From positions 5,273,501-5,337,500 of the forward strand of contig CP000699.1 in assembly GCA_000016765.1 (NCBI GenBank): DNA of 64,000 nt, read 5' to 3'. Of the stretch, positions 8,473 to 15,529 are shown one piece after another. The notes beneath the pieces were generated by a model. It ran no database searches and was not told the origin of the DNA. It saw only the letters and a program-made list of their open reading frames with translations. The stretch is from Rhizorhabdus wittichii RW1 (lineage in GTDB: Bacteria; Pseudomonadota; Alphaproteobacteria; Sphingomonadales; Sphingomonadaceae). Positions within the stretch are counted from its first letter, which is position 1, and every line of letters begins with the position of its first letter. The translations under genes were made by a program, and so were the position numbers.

Positions 8473-8997
8473 ATGGCGAGCGAACCCGTCCGGACCCTGG
8501 CTGCACGGCTGCTGGGCAAGCAGCATCTCGACCCCGGCGAGGCGCATGTCCTCGCCAAGATACTGGCGCGCCAGCCGATCTCGCGCGATGCCGGCGACGT
8601 GGCGGACATGCGCGCGACCTTCGGCGACAGACTCGCCGACCGGGTCGCCGCGGTCGGCGGCAGCTGGGCCTTCATCATCGGCTTCTCGCTGGTGCTGCTC
8701 GCCTGGATGCTGCTCAACAGCGACGTACTGACGCATTGGGGGCTGGCGTTCGATCCCTATCCCTTCATCTTCCTCAACCTGTTGCTGTCGACGCTCGCCG
8801 CGATCCAGGCGCCGGTGATCATGATGAGCCAGAACCGCCAGGCGGCGAAGGACCGGCTGGCGGCGAGCCTCGACTATGAGGTCAACCTGCGCGCCGAGCT
8901 TGAAATATTGCGGCTGCATGAGAAACTCGACCAGGCGATCACCGAGCGGCTCGATCGCATCATTGCCACGGTCTGCGTCGAACGAAACGAGGCCTGA
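8473..8997 (+). CDS. DUF1003 membrane protein
   Basis: A 174-residue inner-membrane protein with the DUF1003 pattern. A soluble N-terminus is followed by two transmembrane segments (about residues 70-90 and 99-118, the second reading FIFLNLLLSTLAAIQAPVIM), then MMSQNR and a conserved charged helical tail (DYEVNLRAELEILRLHEKLD). DUF1003 proteins have no settled function. The start has GGAGG 6 nt upstream. It opens a four-gene run with a PDZ protein, a response regulator and a kinase. The next gene begins 1 nt after its stop. Confidence 0.88.
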   Translation: MASEPVRTLAARLLGKQHLDPGEAHVLAKILARQPISRDAGDVADMRATFGDRLADRVAAVGGSWAFIIGFSLVLLAWMLLNSDVLTHWGLAFDPYPFIFLNLLLSTLAAIQAPVIMMSQNRQAAKDRLAASLDYEVNLRAELEILRLHEKLDQAITERLDRIIATVCVERNEA

Positions 8998-8998
8998 T

Positions 8999-9391
8999 GT
9001 GACGAGGACCTTCTCCTGGATCGGCTGGCTGGCGCTGCTCTGCGCGGCGCTGGCGGCGGTGATCGTCACCCATCAGTTCGTCCGCCCCTATCGGGAGCCG
9101 GTCGCCGCCGGGGAGTCGCTGCCCACCGGCGCGACGCTGGCGGTGGTCGAGAGCGCGGGGCGGCCCCGGCTGCTGGTGACGAGCCTCCAGACCGGCGGGC
9201 CGGGCGCGCTCGCCGGGCTCCGGGTCGGCGACGAGATCGAGGATGTCGACGGCCTGCCGGCGCCGAGCCTCGCCGCGTTCGACCGCGACGTCGCCAGCGG
9301 TTCCTACGAGGTTGTCGACCTGCGGGTCTTGCGTCGCGGCGTGCCGTTCGACATCCACATGCGGCGCGACGGGGGAGGACATGGCGGATGA
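8999..9391 (+). CDS. Membrane-anchored PDZ-domain protein
   Basis: A 130-residue protein with one N-terminal membrane segment (WIGWLALLCAALAAVIVTHQF), followed by a PDZ fold (about residues 45-125). The carboxylate-loop and strand signatures TGGPGALAGLRVGDEIEDVDG and the VDLRVLRRG strand are visible. No protease domain is attached. GTG 8999 is chosen because it directly follows the upstream TGA. Longer versions would run through the DUF1003 gene. It overlaps the response regulator by 4 nt (ATGA). Its place before a kinase suggests a periplasmic partner that senses protein ends, which is inference. Confidence 0.82.
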   Translation: MTRTFSWIGWLALLCAALAAVIVTHQFVRPYREPVAAGESLPTGATLAVVESAGRPRLLVTSLQTGGPGALAGLRVGDEIEDVDGLPAPSLAAFDRDVASGSYEVVDLRVLRRGVPFDIHMRRDGGGHGG

Positions 9392-10080
9392 GCCGGAAGA
9401 TATTGCTGGTCGAGGATGACGCCGCTACCGCCGACTTCGTCGCGACCGGGCTGTCCGAGCACGGCTTCGTCGTCGATCGCGCCGACAATGGCCGCGACGG
9501 CCTGTTCCACGCCACCGACGGCAGCTACGACTGCGTGATCCTCGACCGGATGCTGCCGGGCATGGACGGGATGGCGGTGCTCGGCGCGATCCGCGCGGCG
9601 GGGATCGAGACGCCGGTGATCATCCTGTCGGCGCTGGGCGCGGCCGAGGACCGGGTGAAAGGCCTCGAAGGCGGCTCCGACGACTATCTGACCAAGCCCT
9701 TCGCCTTCGCCGAACTGCTCGCGCGGGTCCGTCTGCTGATCCGCCATGGCCAGGGCCGGAGCGCCGCCGCGCCCGAGACCCGGCTGGCCTGCGACGACCT
9801 GGAGATGGACCTGCTGTCGCGCAAGGTGCGGCGCGGCGGCCAGCCGATCGAGTTGCAGCCGCGCGAGTTCCGCCTGCTCGAATTCCTGCTCCGCCATGCC
9901 GAGCAGGTGGTGACGCGGACGATGCTGCTCGAAGGCGTGTGGGACTATCATTTCGATCCGGGCACCAACGTCATCGACGTCCATGTCAGCCGGCTGCGCA
10001 AGAAGATCGACGAGGGCCAGGCCCGGCCGCTGCTCCACACGGTGCGTGGATCGGGCTATCGGCTGGGCCTCGACGGTTGA
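9388..10080 (+). CDS. OmpR-family response regulator
   Basis: A 230-residue regulator with an N-terminal receiver domain (acidic pair VEDD, phosphoacceptor Asp in CVILDRMLPG, conserved Lys in LTKPF) and a C-terminal winged helix (LQPREFRLLEFLLRHAEQVVTR, NVIDVHVSRLRKKID, GSGYRLG). It overlaps the PDZ gene by 4 nt and is followed at once by its kinase, so the pair is surely cognate. Candidate targets are the three promoters that share the ATTACCGATG-TTAA motif in this locus. That assignment is inference. Confidence 0.95.
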   Translation: MSRKILLVEDDAATADFVATGLSEHGFVVDRADNGRDGLFHATDGSYDCVILDRMLPGMDGMAVLGAIRAAGIETPVIILSALGAAEDRVKGLEGGSDDYLTKPFAFAELLARVRLLIRHGQGRSAAAPETRLACDDLEMDLLSRKVRRGGQPIELQPREFRLLEFLLRHAEQVVTRTMLLEGVWDYHFDPGTNVIDVHVSRLRKKIDEGQARPLLHTVRGSGYRLGLDG

Positions 10081-10082
10081 GG

Positions 10083-11432
10083 ATGGGGCTTCCGCGGTCG
10101 ACCTTCCTCCGCTTCGCGGCGCTCGTCTTCCTGCTCCAGCTCGTCGGCGCGGCGCTGCTGCTCGCCACCGTCCACCAGTTGACCCAGGACCAGATCGGCG
10201 ACGAGGCCGAGGCGCATGCCGAGCAGTTGCGCGACCAGTTCCTCCACAGCTACCGGCAGGGCGGCTTCGCGGCGCTCGGCGCGGCGGTGGCGGCGCGCGC
10301 CCAGCCCGGCCGGGCGCCGGGCGCCGCGCTGCTGCTGGTCGATCGCGACGGCCGGGCGGTGGCCGGCAACATCGCCGAATGGCCGCCCTCGCTGCCGCCG
10401 TCCGCGACCGCCGCGACGCTCGACCTGTTCCGCATCGGCCATGAGCAGTCCGAGCAGATCTACCTCGTCGCGACCCCGCTCGCGGGCGGCGGCCGGCTGC
10501 TGACCGGCCATGTCGTCGAAAGCGAGCTGCGTTTCACCGTCATCCTGGAGGAGGCGATGGTCAGCGCCTTCGCGGTGGCGGTCGCGCTCGCCGCCTTCGC
10601 GGCGTGGAGCTCGACCCGATTGATCCACGGCCGGCTGGCCGCGACCGTCGGCACCGCCCGCGCCGTCGCCGCCGGCCATCTCGACCGGCGGGTGCCGGTC
10701 GACGGCAGCGACGACGCCTTCGACGCGCTCGGCATCGCGATCAATGCGATGCTCGACCGCATCGCCGCGCTGATGGCGGAGCTCAAGATCGCCACCGACG
10801 GCCTCGCCCATGACCTGCGCTCGCCGCTCACCCGGCTGCGGTCGACGCTCGAACGCGCGCTCGACGCCAGCGAGGGCGAGGAGGCGAGGGGGGCGGTCGC
10901 CCGCGCGATCGACGAGGGCGACCGGCTGCTGACGATGCTCGACACCGCGCTGCGGATCAGCCGCGCCGAGGCCGGGCTGGGGCGCGAGAGCTTCGTCGAC
11001 CTCGACCTGTCGGCGATGGTCGAGGACATGGTCGAGGTTTATGGGCCGCTCGCCGAGGACAATGGTTTCGAGATCGTCGCCGACGCCCCCCCGGGGATCA
11101 CGGGCCATGTCCACCGCGAGCTGCTCGGCCAGGCGCTCGCCAACCTGATCGACAATGCGATGAAATATGGCGCGGGGCGGATCGTCGTCGCGGCCCGGCG
11201 GACGCCGGCCGGCGATACGGTGATCAGCGTCGGCGACGACGGTCCCGGCATCCCCGAGGCGCAGCGGCCCGAGGCGCTGCGCCGCTTCGGCCGGCTGGAC
11301 GCGGCGCGCAGCAAGGCGGGGGCCGGGCTCGGCCTCGCGCTCGCCGCGGCGGTCGCGCGGCTGCACGACGGCGCGCTCGAACTGCACGACAACGGACCGG
11401 GGCTGCGGGTGGAGCTGCATCTGGCCCACTGA
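10083..11432 (+). CDS. Sensor histidine kinase, partner of the adjacent regulator
   Basis: A 449-residue membrane kinase. The first transmembrane segment is near residues 10-32, then comes a periplasmic sensor of about 130 residues and a second segment near 160-182. A HAMP linker follows, with the phosphoacceptor helix GLAHDLRSPLTRLRS, N-box NLIDNAMKYG, G1 box GDDGPGIPE and G2 box GAGLGLALA. ATG 10083 starts 2 nt after the regulator stop. The earlier in-frame start lies inside the regulator and is rejected. The sensor shows no known named fold. Given the neighbours, the signal is likely an envelope or lipid condition, which is inference. Confidence 0.93.
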   Translation: MGLPRSTFLRFAALVFLLQLVGAALLLATVHQLTQDQIGDEAEAHAEQLRDQFLHSYRQGGFAALGAAVAARAQPGRAPGAALLLVDRDGRAVAGNIAEWPPSLPPSATAATLDLFRIGHEQSEQIYLVATPLAGGGRLLTGHVVESELRFTVILEEAMVSAFAVAVALAAFAAWSSTRLIHGRLAATVGTARAVAAGHLDRRVPVDGSDDAFDALGIAINAMLDRIAALMAELKIATDGLAHDLRSPLTRLRSTLERALDASEGEEARGAVARAIDEGDRLLTMLDTALRISRAEAGLGRESFVDLDLSAMVEDMVEVYGPLAEDNGFEIVADAPPGITGHVHRELLGQALANLIDNAMKYGAGRIVVAARRTPAGDTVISVGDDGPGIPEAQRPEALRRFGRLDAARSKAGAGLGLALAAAVARLHDGALELHDNGPGLRVELHLAH

Positions 11433-11444
11433 CGCGCGGGCGAC

Positions 11445-11459
11445 ATTACCGATGTTTAA
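11445..11459 (+). promoter_or_regulatory. Putative response-regulator site upstream of acvB
   Basis: The site reads ATTACCGATGTTTAA, the same orientation and spacing (71 nt before ATG 11531) as the copies before DUF2147-mprF and the 7901-8308 gene. TTACC then TTAACC gives two half-sites about one helical turn apart, as OmpR-type regulators often use. Confidence 0.55.
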
Positions 11460-11530
11460 CCTCGCCCTCACGCCCGCGTCGGATGCGCCGGTCTAAGCCG
11501 GGTGCATGACGTCCTCCTGCGGGGGTGAAG

Positions 11531-13009
11531 ATGCGTAGATTGTTCTCCACATTGGCCGTGGCCGCCGGTTCCGCCGCGATGATCCTGTCGACCTTATCCT
11601 CCACGGCGACGCCGGTCGCGGCGCAGGCGCCCGTCGCGCGGCCCGCCGCGCCGGAGCGAGAGGGGCCCGTCGCCGCCGGCGACTTCACCTTCGCCGGCTG
11701 GCAGGCGGTCGCCACCTATCGGCCCGCCGGTCCGGTGCGCGGCGTGGTGGTCTTCCTGTCGGGCGACGGTGGCTGGAACCTCGGCGTGGTCGACATGGCG
11801 AAGGCGCTCGCCGAACAGGGCGTCGCGGTCGCCGGCATCTCCACCCCGGCGTTGCAGAAGCGTCTCGACGGCGATGCCGAGACATGCGTCAATCCCAACT
11901 ATGCGCTGCAGGCGCTGGCGCAGGACTATGAGCACCGCCTCGGCCTGCCGCGCTACATCAAGCCGATCCTCGCCGGCTATTCGTCGGGCGCGACGATCGC
12001 CTATGCGGCGCTGGCGCAGGCCCCGGCGGGGACGTGGCGCGGGGCGGTGTCGCTCGGCTTCGGCCCCGACATCGGCGGGACCAAGCCGTGGTGCGCGATC
12101 CCGGGCGTGACCGTGTCGCGCATCGCCAAGCCCGAGGCGGGCTGGCTGTTCTCGGCCGCGCCGCGCCTGTCGGCGCCGTGGCTGGTGCTGCAGGGGACCA
12201 TCGACCAGGTCGTCAGCCCCGCCGCGACCCGCGCCTTCACCCGGCAGATACCGCAGGCGCAGCTCGTCGAGCTGCCCAAGGTCGGTCACGGCTTCTCGGT
12301 CGAGGCGAACTGGATGCCGCAGTTCAAGGCGGCGTTCGCGCCGCTGCTCGAGCCGCAGCCGAATCCGGCGCCCGTCGTGCCGCTCGCCAATGTCGCCGAC
12401 CTGCCGCTGACGATCGTCGCCGATCCGGCGGCGCGCCACACCGACCTGATGGCGGTGATGTATTCGGGCGACGGCGGTTGGGCCGGGATCGATCGCGATC
12501 TCGCCGCGAAACTGGCGGCGGCGGGCGTTCCCGTCGTCGGCGTCGACAGCCTCAGCTATTTCTGGAACGCCCGGACCCCGGCCGAGGCGGGGCGCGACGC
12601 GGGACGGATCGTCGAGCATTTCGCGCGCGAATGGCATCGGCCGAAGGTGATCTTCGTCGGCTATTCCTTCGGCGCCGACGACCTCGCCTATATCGTCGGC
12701 AACCTGCCGCCCGCGATCCGGCCGATGGTGACCCGGCTCAGCATGCTGGGGCTGAGCGGCACCGCCGATTTCCAGTTCCATCTCGCCTCCTGGCTCGACA
12801 TCGGCGGCGCCAACGCGCTGCCGACCCTGCCGGCGATCGAGCGGCTGCGCGGCACGCCGATGCAGTGCATCCGCGGCGAGGAGGAGAAGCACAGCGCCTG
12901 TCCGGCGATCCCGGCGGGGCTGGCCGAGCAGGTGCTGCTGCCCGGCGGCCATCATTTCGGCGACAATGGCGATGCGCTCGCCGCCGCCGTGCTGCGGGGG
13001 CTGCTGTGA
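11531..13009 (+). CDS. acvB: AcvB/VirJ-family periplasmic hydrolase (two-domain)
   Basis: A 492-residue exported protein with two tandem VirJ-type alpha/beta-hydrolase domains. The signal region is LAVAAGSAAMILSTLSS. The first domain (about 45-275) has GYSSG and a His in VGHGFS. The second (about 295-490) has GYSFGADDLAY and the His in LPGGHHFGD. The Agrobacterium homologue AcvB acts as a lysyl-phosphatidylglycerol hydrolase. The gene shares a locus with mprF here, which supports the same role. ATG 11531 is preferred, and GTG 11525 is an in-frame alternative. The gene overlaps the downstream virJ-like gene by 4 nt. Confidence 0.85.
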   Translation: MRRLFSTLAVAAGSAAMILSTLSSTATPVAAQAPVARPAAPEREGPVAAGDFTFAGWQAVATYRPAGPVRGVVVFLSGDGGWNLGVVDMAKALAEQGVAVAGISTPALQKRLDGDAETCVNPNYALQALAQDYEHRLGLPRYIKPILAGYSSGATIAYAALAQAPAGTWRGAVSLGFGPDIGGTKPWCAIPGVTVSRIAKPEAGWLFSAAPRLSAPWLVLQGTIDQVVSPAATRAFTRQIPQAQLVELPKVGHGFSVEANWMPQFKAAFAPLLEPQPNPAPVVPLANVADLPLTIVADPAARHTDLMAVMYSGDGGWAGIDRDLAAKLAAAGVPVVGVDSLSYFWNARTPAEAGRDAGRIVEHFAREWHRPKVIFVGYSFGADDLAYIVGNLPPAIRPMVTRLSMLGLSGTADFQFHLASWLDIGGANALPTLPAIERLRGTPMQCIRGEEEKHSACPAIPAGLAEQVLLPGGHHFGDNGDALAAAVLRGLL

Positions 13010-13728
13010 GGCGCGGGCTGATCGGCGCGGCGCTCGCCCTCGCCCTGGTTGGCGCGGGGCTGACCGCCTATTGGGGCTGGCTCGGCTATTTCGGCGGCGA
13101 CCTCTACGTTCCGGTCCGGGCCGAACGCCCGCCCGCACCGGCGCGGGCGGGGCTGGCGGCGGTGATCGTCTCCGGCGACATGGGCTTCAAGATCGGGATG
13201 GGCCGCCAGATCGCCGAGCGGCTGGCCGCCGACGGCGTTCCGGTGCTGGGGGTCAATTCGCTGGTCTATTTCCGCGAGCGCCGGTCGCCCGCCCAGGTCC
13301 GCGCGCTGATCGAGGAGGCGGTGCGGCGCGGGCTGGCCTTCGGCCATGCGCGGCGCCTGCTGCTGATCGGCCAGTCCTATGGGGCGGACATGGTCCATGT
13401 CGGGCTGGTCGGGCTGCCGCCCGCCTTGCGGGCGAAGATCGCCATGGTCGCGCTGGTCGTGCCGACCGACACGGTGATCTACCGGGCGTCGCCGGCCGAG
13501 ATGCTCGACCTGGTGCCGGCCGACGCGGCGGCGGTCGACACCGGCCGGCGGCTCGACTGGGTGCCGCTGCTCTGCGTCCAGGGGCGCGAGGAGGCCGACA
13601 GCCTCTGCCCGCTGCTCCACCAGCCCAACATGCGGCGGATCGCGATGCCGGGCGGCCATCCGTTGCGCCGTGACGCCGATGGCCTCTATCGCCACCTGAT
13701 CGCCGCCTTGCCCGGCGCGGGCGCATGA
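13006..13728 (+). CDS. virJ: VirJ-like single-domain hydrolase
   Basis: A 240-residue protein with an N-terminal signal anchor (LIGAALALALVGAGLTAYWGW) and one VirJ domain. The domain opens with VIVSGDMGFKIGMGRQIAERL, carries the nucleophile motif GQSYGADMVHV and ends with the His motif MPGGHPLRR. GTG 13006 overlaps the acvB stop (GTGA), showing coupling. It matches the C-terminal half of AcvB in pattern, so the pair looks like a duplication or split. The substrate is probably an aminoacylated lipid, by analogy. The nearby mprF supports that but does not prove it. Confidence 0.8.
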   Translation: MRRGLIGAALALALVGAGLTAYWGWLGYFGGDLYVPVRAERPPAPARAGLAAVIVSGDMGFKIGMGRQIAERLAADGVPVLGVNSLVYFRERRSPAQVRALIEEAVRRGLAFGHARRLLLIGQSYGADMVHVGLVGLPPALRAKIAMVALVVPTDTVIYRASPAEMLDLVPADAAAVDTGRRLDWVPLLCVQGREEADSLCPLLHQPNMRRIAMPGGHPLRRDADGLYRHLIAALPGAGA

Positions 13729-13757
13729 AAAAAGGGCCACCGAAGTGGCCCTTTGCT
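13728..13757. terminator. Bidirectional intrinsic terminator between virJ and the leftward small gene
   Basis: A perfect 7-bp stem, GGGCCAC (13734-13740) and GTGGCCC (13745-13751), closes a CGAA loop. An A-run precedes it and TTT follows, so it reads as a terminator from both sides, stronger on the minus strand where the A-run becomes a T-run. It sits between convergent genes. Confidence 0.85.
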
Positions 13758-13784
13758 GGAGGAACAGGCGGCTGACCGGCGGGG

Positions 13785-14027
13785 TCAGCTCTTGGGATGC
13801 GCGGCCTTGGCGGCGGTCGGCTTGTGGGTCCGATGATGCGCCGCATGGCGGGTGGCGTGATGCGTGGCGGCGGCCGGCCGGTCCATGCACTTGTCGGTGA
13901 TCGTCTTCGAGCAGAAGGGCACGTCGCCGGTCGGGGTGGCGGCCTCGGCGGCGCCCATGACGATCGTGGTGCCGAGCCCCGCGATGGCGGTCGTCAGGGC
14001 CAGGAAACGGAAAGCGGTCTTCAACAT
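13785..14027 (-). CDS. Small secreted histidine-rich protein
   Basis: An 80-residue protein. Its N-terminus is a signal peptide (MLKTAFRFLALTTAIAGLGT and on to the AEA cleavage area). The mature part has two cysteines (DVPFCSKTITDKC) and a His/Thr/Ala/Lys-rich tail with HHATRHAAHHRTH. ATG 14027 has AGGATGGG upstream. A longer frame to 14147 has no good site. The tail could bind metal or be simple spacer sequence. I do not recognise a family. The gene stands alone between a shared terminator and an AT-rich upstream gap. Confidence 0.72.
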   Translation of the reverse strand: MLKTAFRFLALTTAIAGLGTTIVMGAAEAATPTGDVPFCSKTITDKCMDRPAAATHHATRHAAHHRTHKPTAAKAAHPKS

Positions 14028-14328
14028 GGTCCCATCCTTTTCTGTCGGGGACGAGGCGCCGTCGCCCTGTCCCGATGTGCAGAATGTGGACCTGCCCGCC
14101 GCCGAACGCACGTTAAGGCTCCGACAGGCGGAGCTGAGGATTTTCATATAAGATATTGAAATATGATAATTCCTTTTCCGGTCGCGGGCTGCGGGAGGAT
14201 TACAAATCGGTCATCATTGGCGGGGGCCGGAGTCGCGGCCGCCATCGAGATGCTCGCAATCGGCCGCATATCTGGTAGAATGACGGGATGTCCGTGATGC
14301 GGGTGGCCAGCCAGATGACCGAGGCCAG
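14028..14328. other. Intergenic gap with an AT-rich stretch, probable divergent promoters
   Basis: No credible gene is seen. An AT-rich block around 14140-14171 includes ATATTGAAATAT (a near-palindrome) and probably holds the promoter of the leftward secreted protein. The right part holds the leader of the AraC regulator. No clear -35/-10 pair can be assigned. Confidence 0.4.
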
Positions 14329-15351
14329 ATGATCGAGGAACGCAAGGTCTGGACCCCGGGCGATCTTCCGCTCGACCGCTGGAACCGCTTCGCCAGCACC
14401 GAGATCGACGCGGTCCACCAGCATATGGTGCACGCCTTCTGCCCCCACGACCTGTCGACCGAGGGCGGCGTGCCGCCGATCGCCTTTCGCCACAACCAGG
14501 CGACGCTGCGGTCGAGCACCTTCAACGCGACCGATTACGGCCTGCCCTATGGCCGGGTGGCGGTGTCGATCCCGCCCGCCGAGCATTGCTTCCTCGTCCA
14601 GTTCGTCCTCAGCGGCCAGGCGCAGTTCGGACATCAGGGACGGACCTTCGTGCTGCGGCCCGGCCAGATGTCGGTGCTGAGCCCGCATGAGCCGATCCGC
14701 CAGATCACCGACGCCGGCTGCCGCCATTTCACCGTCAAGCTCGATCGCTCGCACCTCGAAAAGCTGCTCAACGAGGATTTCGGCCACCGCACCCGGCCGC
14801 TGATCTTCGCGCCCGATCCGATTGCGATCGACGGGCTCGCCGGCTCCTTCGCGCAGTTCGTGCGCGCGGTGGTCGAGGACATGGACGACGGCGATTCCGG
14901 CTTCGTCCATCCGCGCGCGATCGGCACGACCGAGGAGATGCTGGGCCGGCTGCTGCTCACCTCGGTGCCGCACAATTATTCGCACGACTATGCGATGGAG
15001 CCGCGCAACGTCGCGACGCCCTATTATGTGCGCCGCGCCGAGGAGCTGATCCGCGAGCGCTATCATGAGCAGCTCACCCTGTCCGACCTGATCACCGCCT
15101 CGGGCGTCAGCGGCCGTTCGCTGCATTTCGGCTTCCGGCGGTTCCGCGACGACAGCCCGATGGGCTATCTCAAGCGCTACCGGCTCGAACGGGCGCGGGC
15201 GATGCTCAGGGAGGTGCAGGGCAGCGGCGTGACCGTGACCGAGGTCGCGCTCGCCAACGGCTTCCTCCACCCCAGCAAATTCTCCCAGGATTATGCCCGC
15301 CGCTTCGGCGAGCTGCCCTCCTTCACCCTGAAGAAGGCCCATAGCGCCTGA
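14329..15351 (+). CDS. AraC-family transcriptional regulator of the adjacent catabolic operon
   Basis: A 340-residue regulator. The N-terminal two thirds is a cupin-like AraC-binding domain (HNQATLRSSTF, FVLSGQAQFGHQG, FVLRPGQMSVLSPHEPI). The C-terminal third is the double HTH (LTLSDLITASGVSGRSLHFGF and VALANGFLHPSKFSQDYARRFGELPS). It precedes the TonB receptor operon on the same strand with a 178-nt gap that has a direct repeat suited to AraC dimers. The peg operons of PEG-degrading Sphingopyxis also carry an AraC-type regulator. The effector is unknown. Confidence 0.92.
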   Translation: MIEERKVWTPGDLPLDRWNRFASTEIDAVHQHMVHAFCPHDLSTEGGVPPIAFRHNQATLRSSTFNATDYGLPYGRVAVSIPPAEHCFLVQFVLSGQAQFGHQGRTFVLRPGQMSVLSPHEPIRQITDAGCRHFTVKLDRSHLEKLLNEDFGHRTRPLIFAPDPIAIDGLAGSFAQFVRAVVEDMDDGDSGFVHPRAIGTTEEMLGRLLLTSVPHNYSHDYAMEPRNVATPYYVRRAEELIRERYHEQLTLSDLITASGVSGRSLHFGFRRFRDDSPMGYLKRYRLERARAMLREVQGSGVTVTEVALANGFLHPSKFSQDYARRFGELPSFTLKKAHSA

Positions 15352-15376
15352 CCGCGCCCGCCGCCGCGCGGCGAAT

Positions 15377-15403
15377 ATTGCCAATCGGGTAGGATGATTG
15401 CCA
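15377..15403 (+). promoter_or_regulatory. Direct repeat ATTGCCA x2, likely AraC-type operator
   Basis: ATTGCCA occurs at 15377-15383 and 15397-15403, a 20-bp period (two helical turns), in the gap between the AraC-family gene and the TonB receptor. AraC/XylS proteins bind such direct half-sites next to the -35 region. Binding is inference. Confidence 0.45.
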
Positions 15404-15529
15404 CGGCGGTATAGCCGCCCCCCGCCGGATGCCACACAGATGCGTCACGACGATGGCGCGAACATATGCGCCACGCCGCAGGTAGGAAACGCACGTCGCG
15501 CTCCGGCGCCGCCAACCTCGGGGGCTTTC

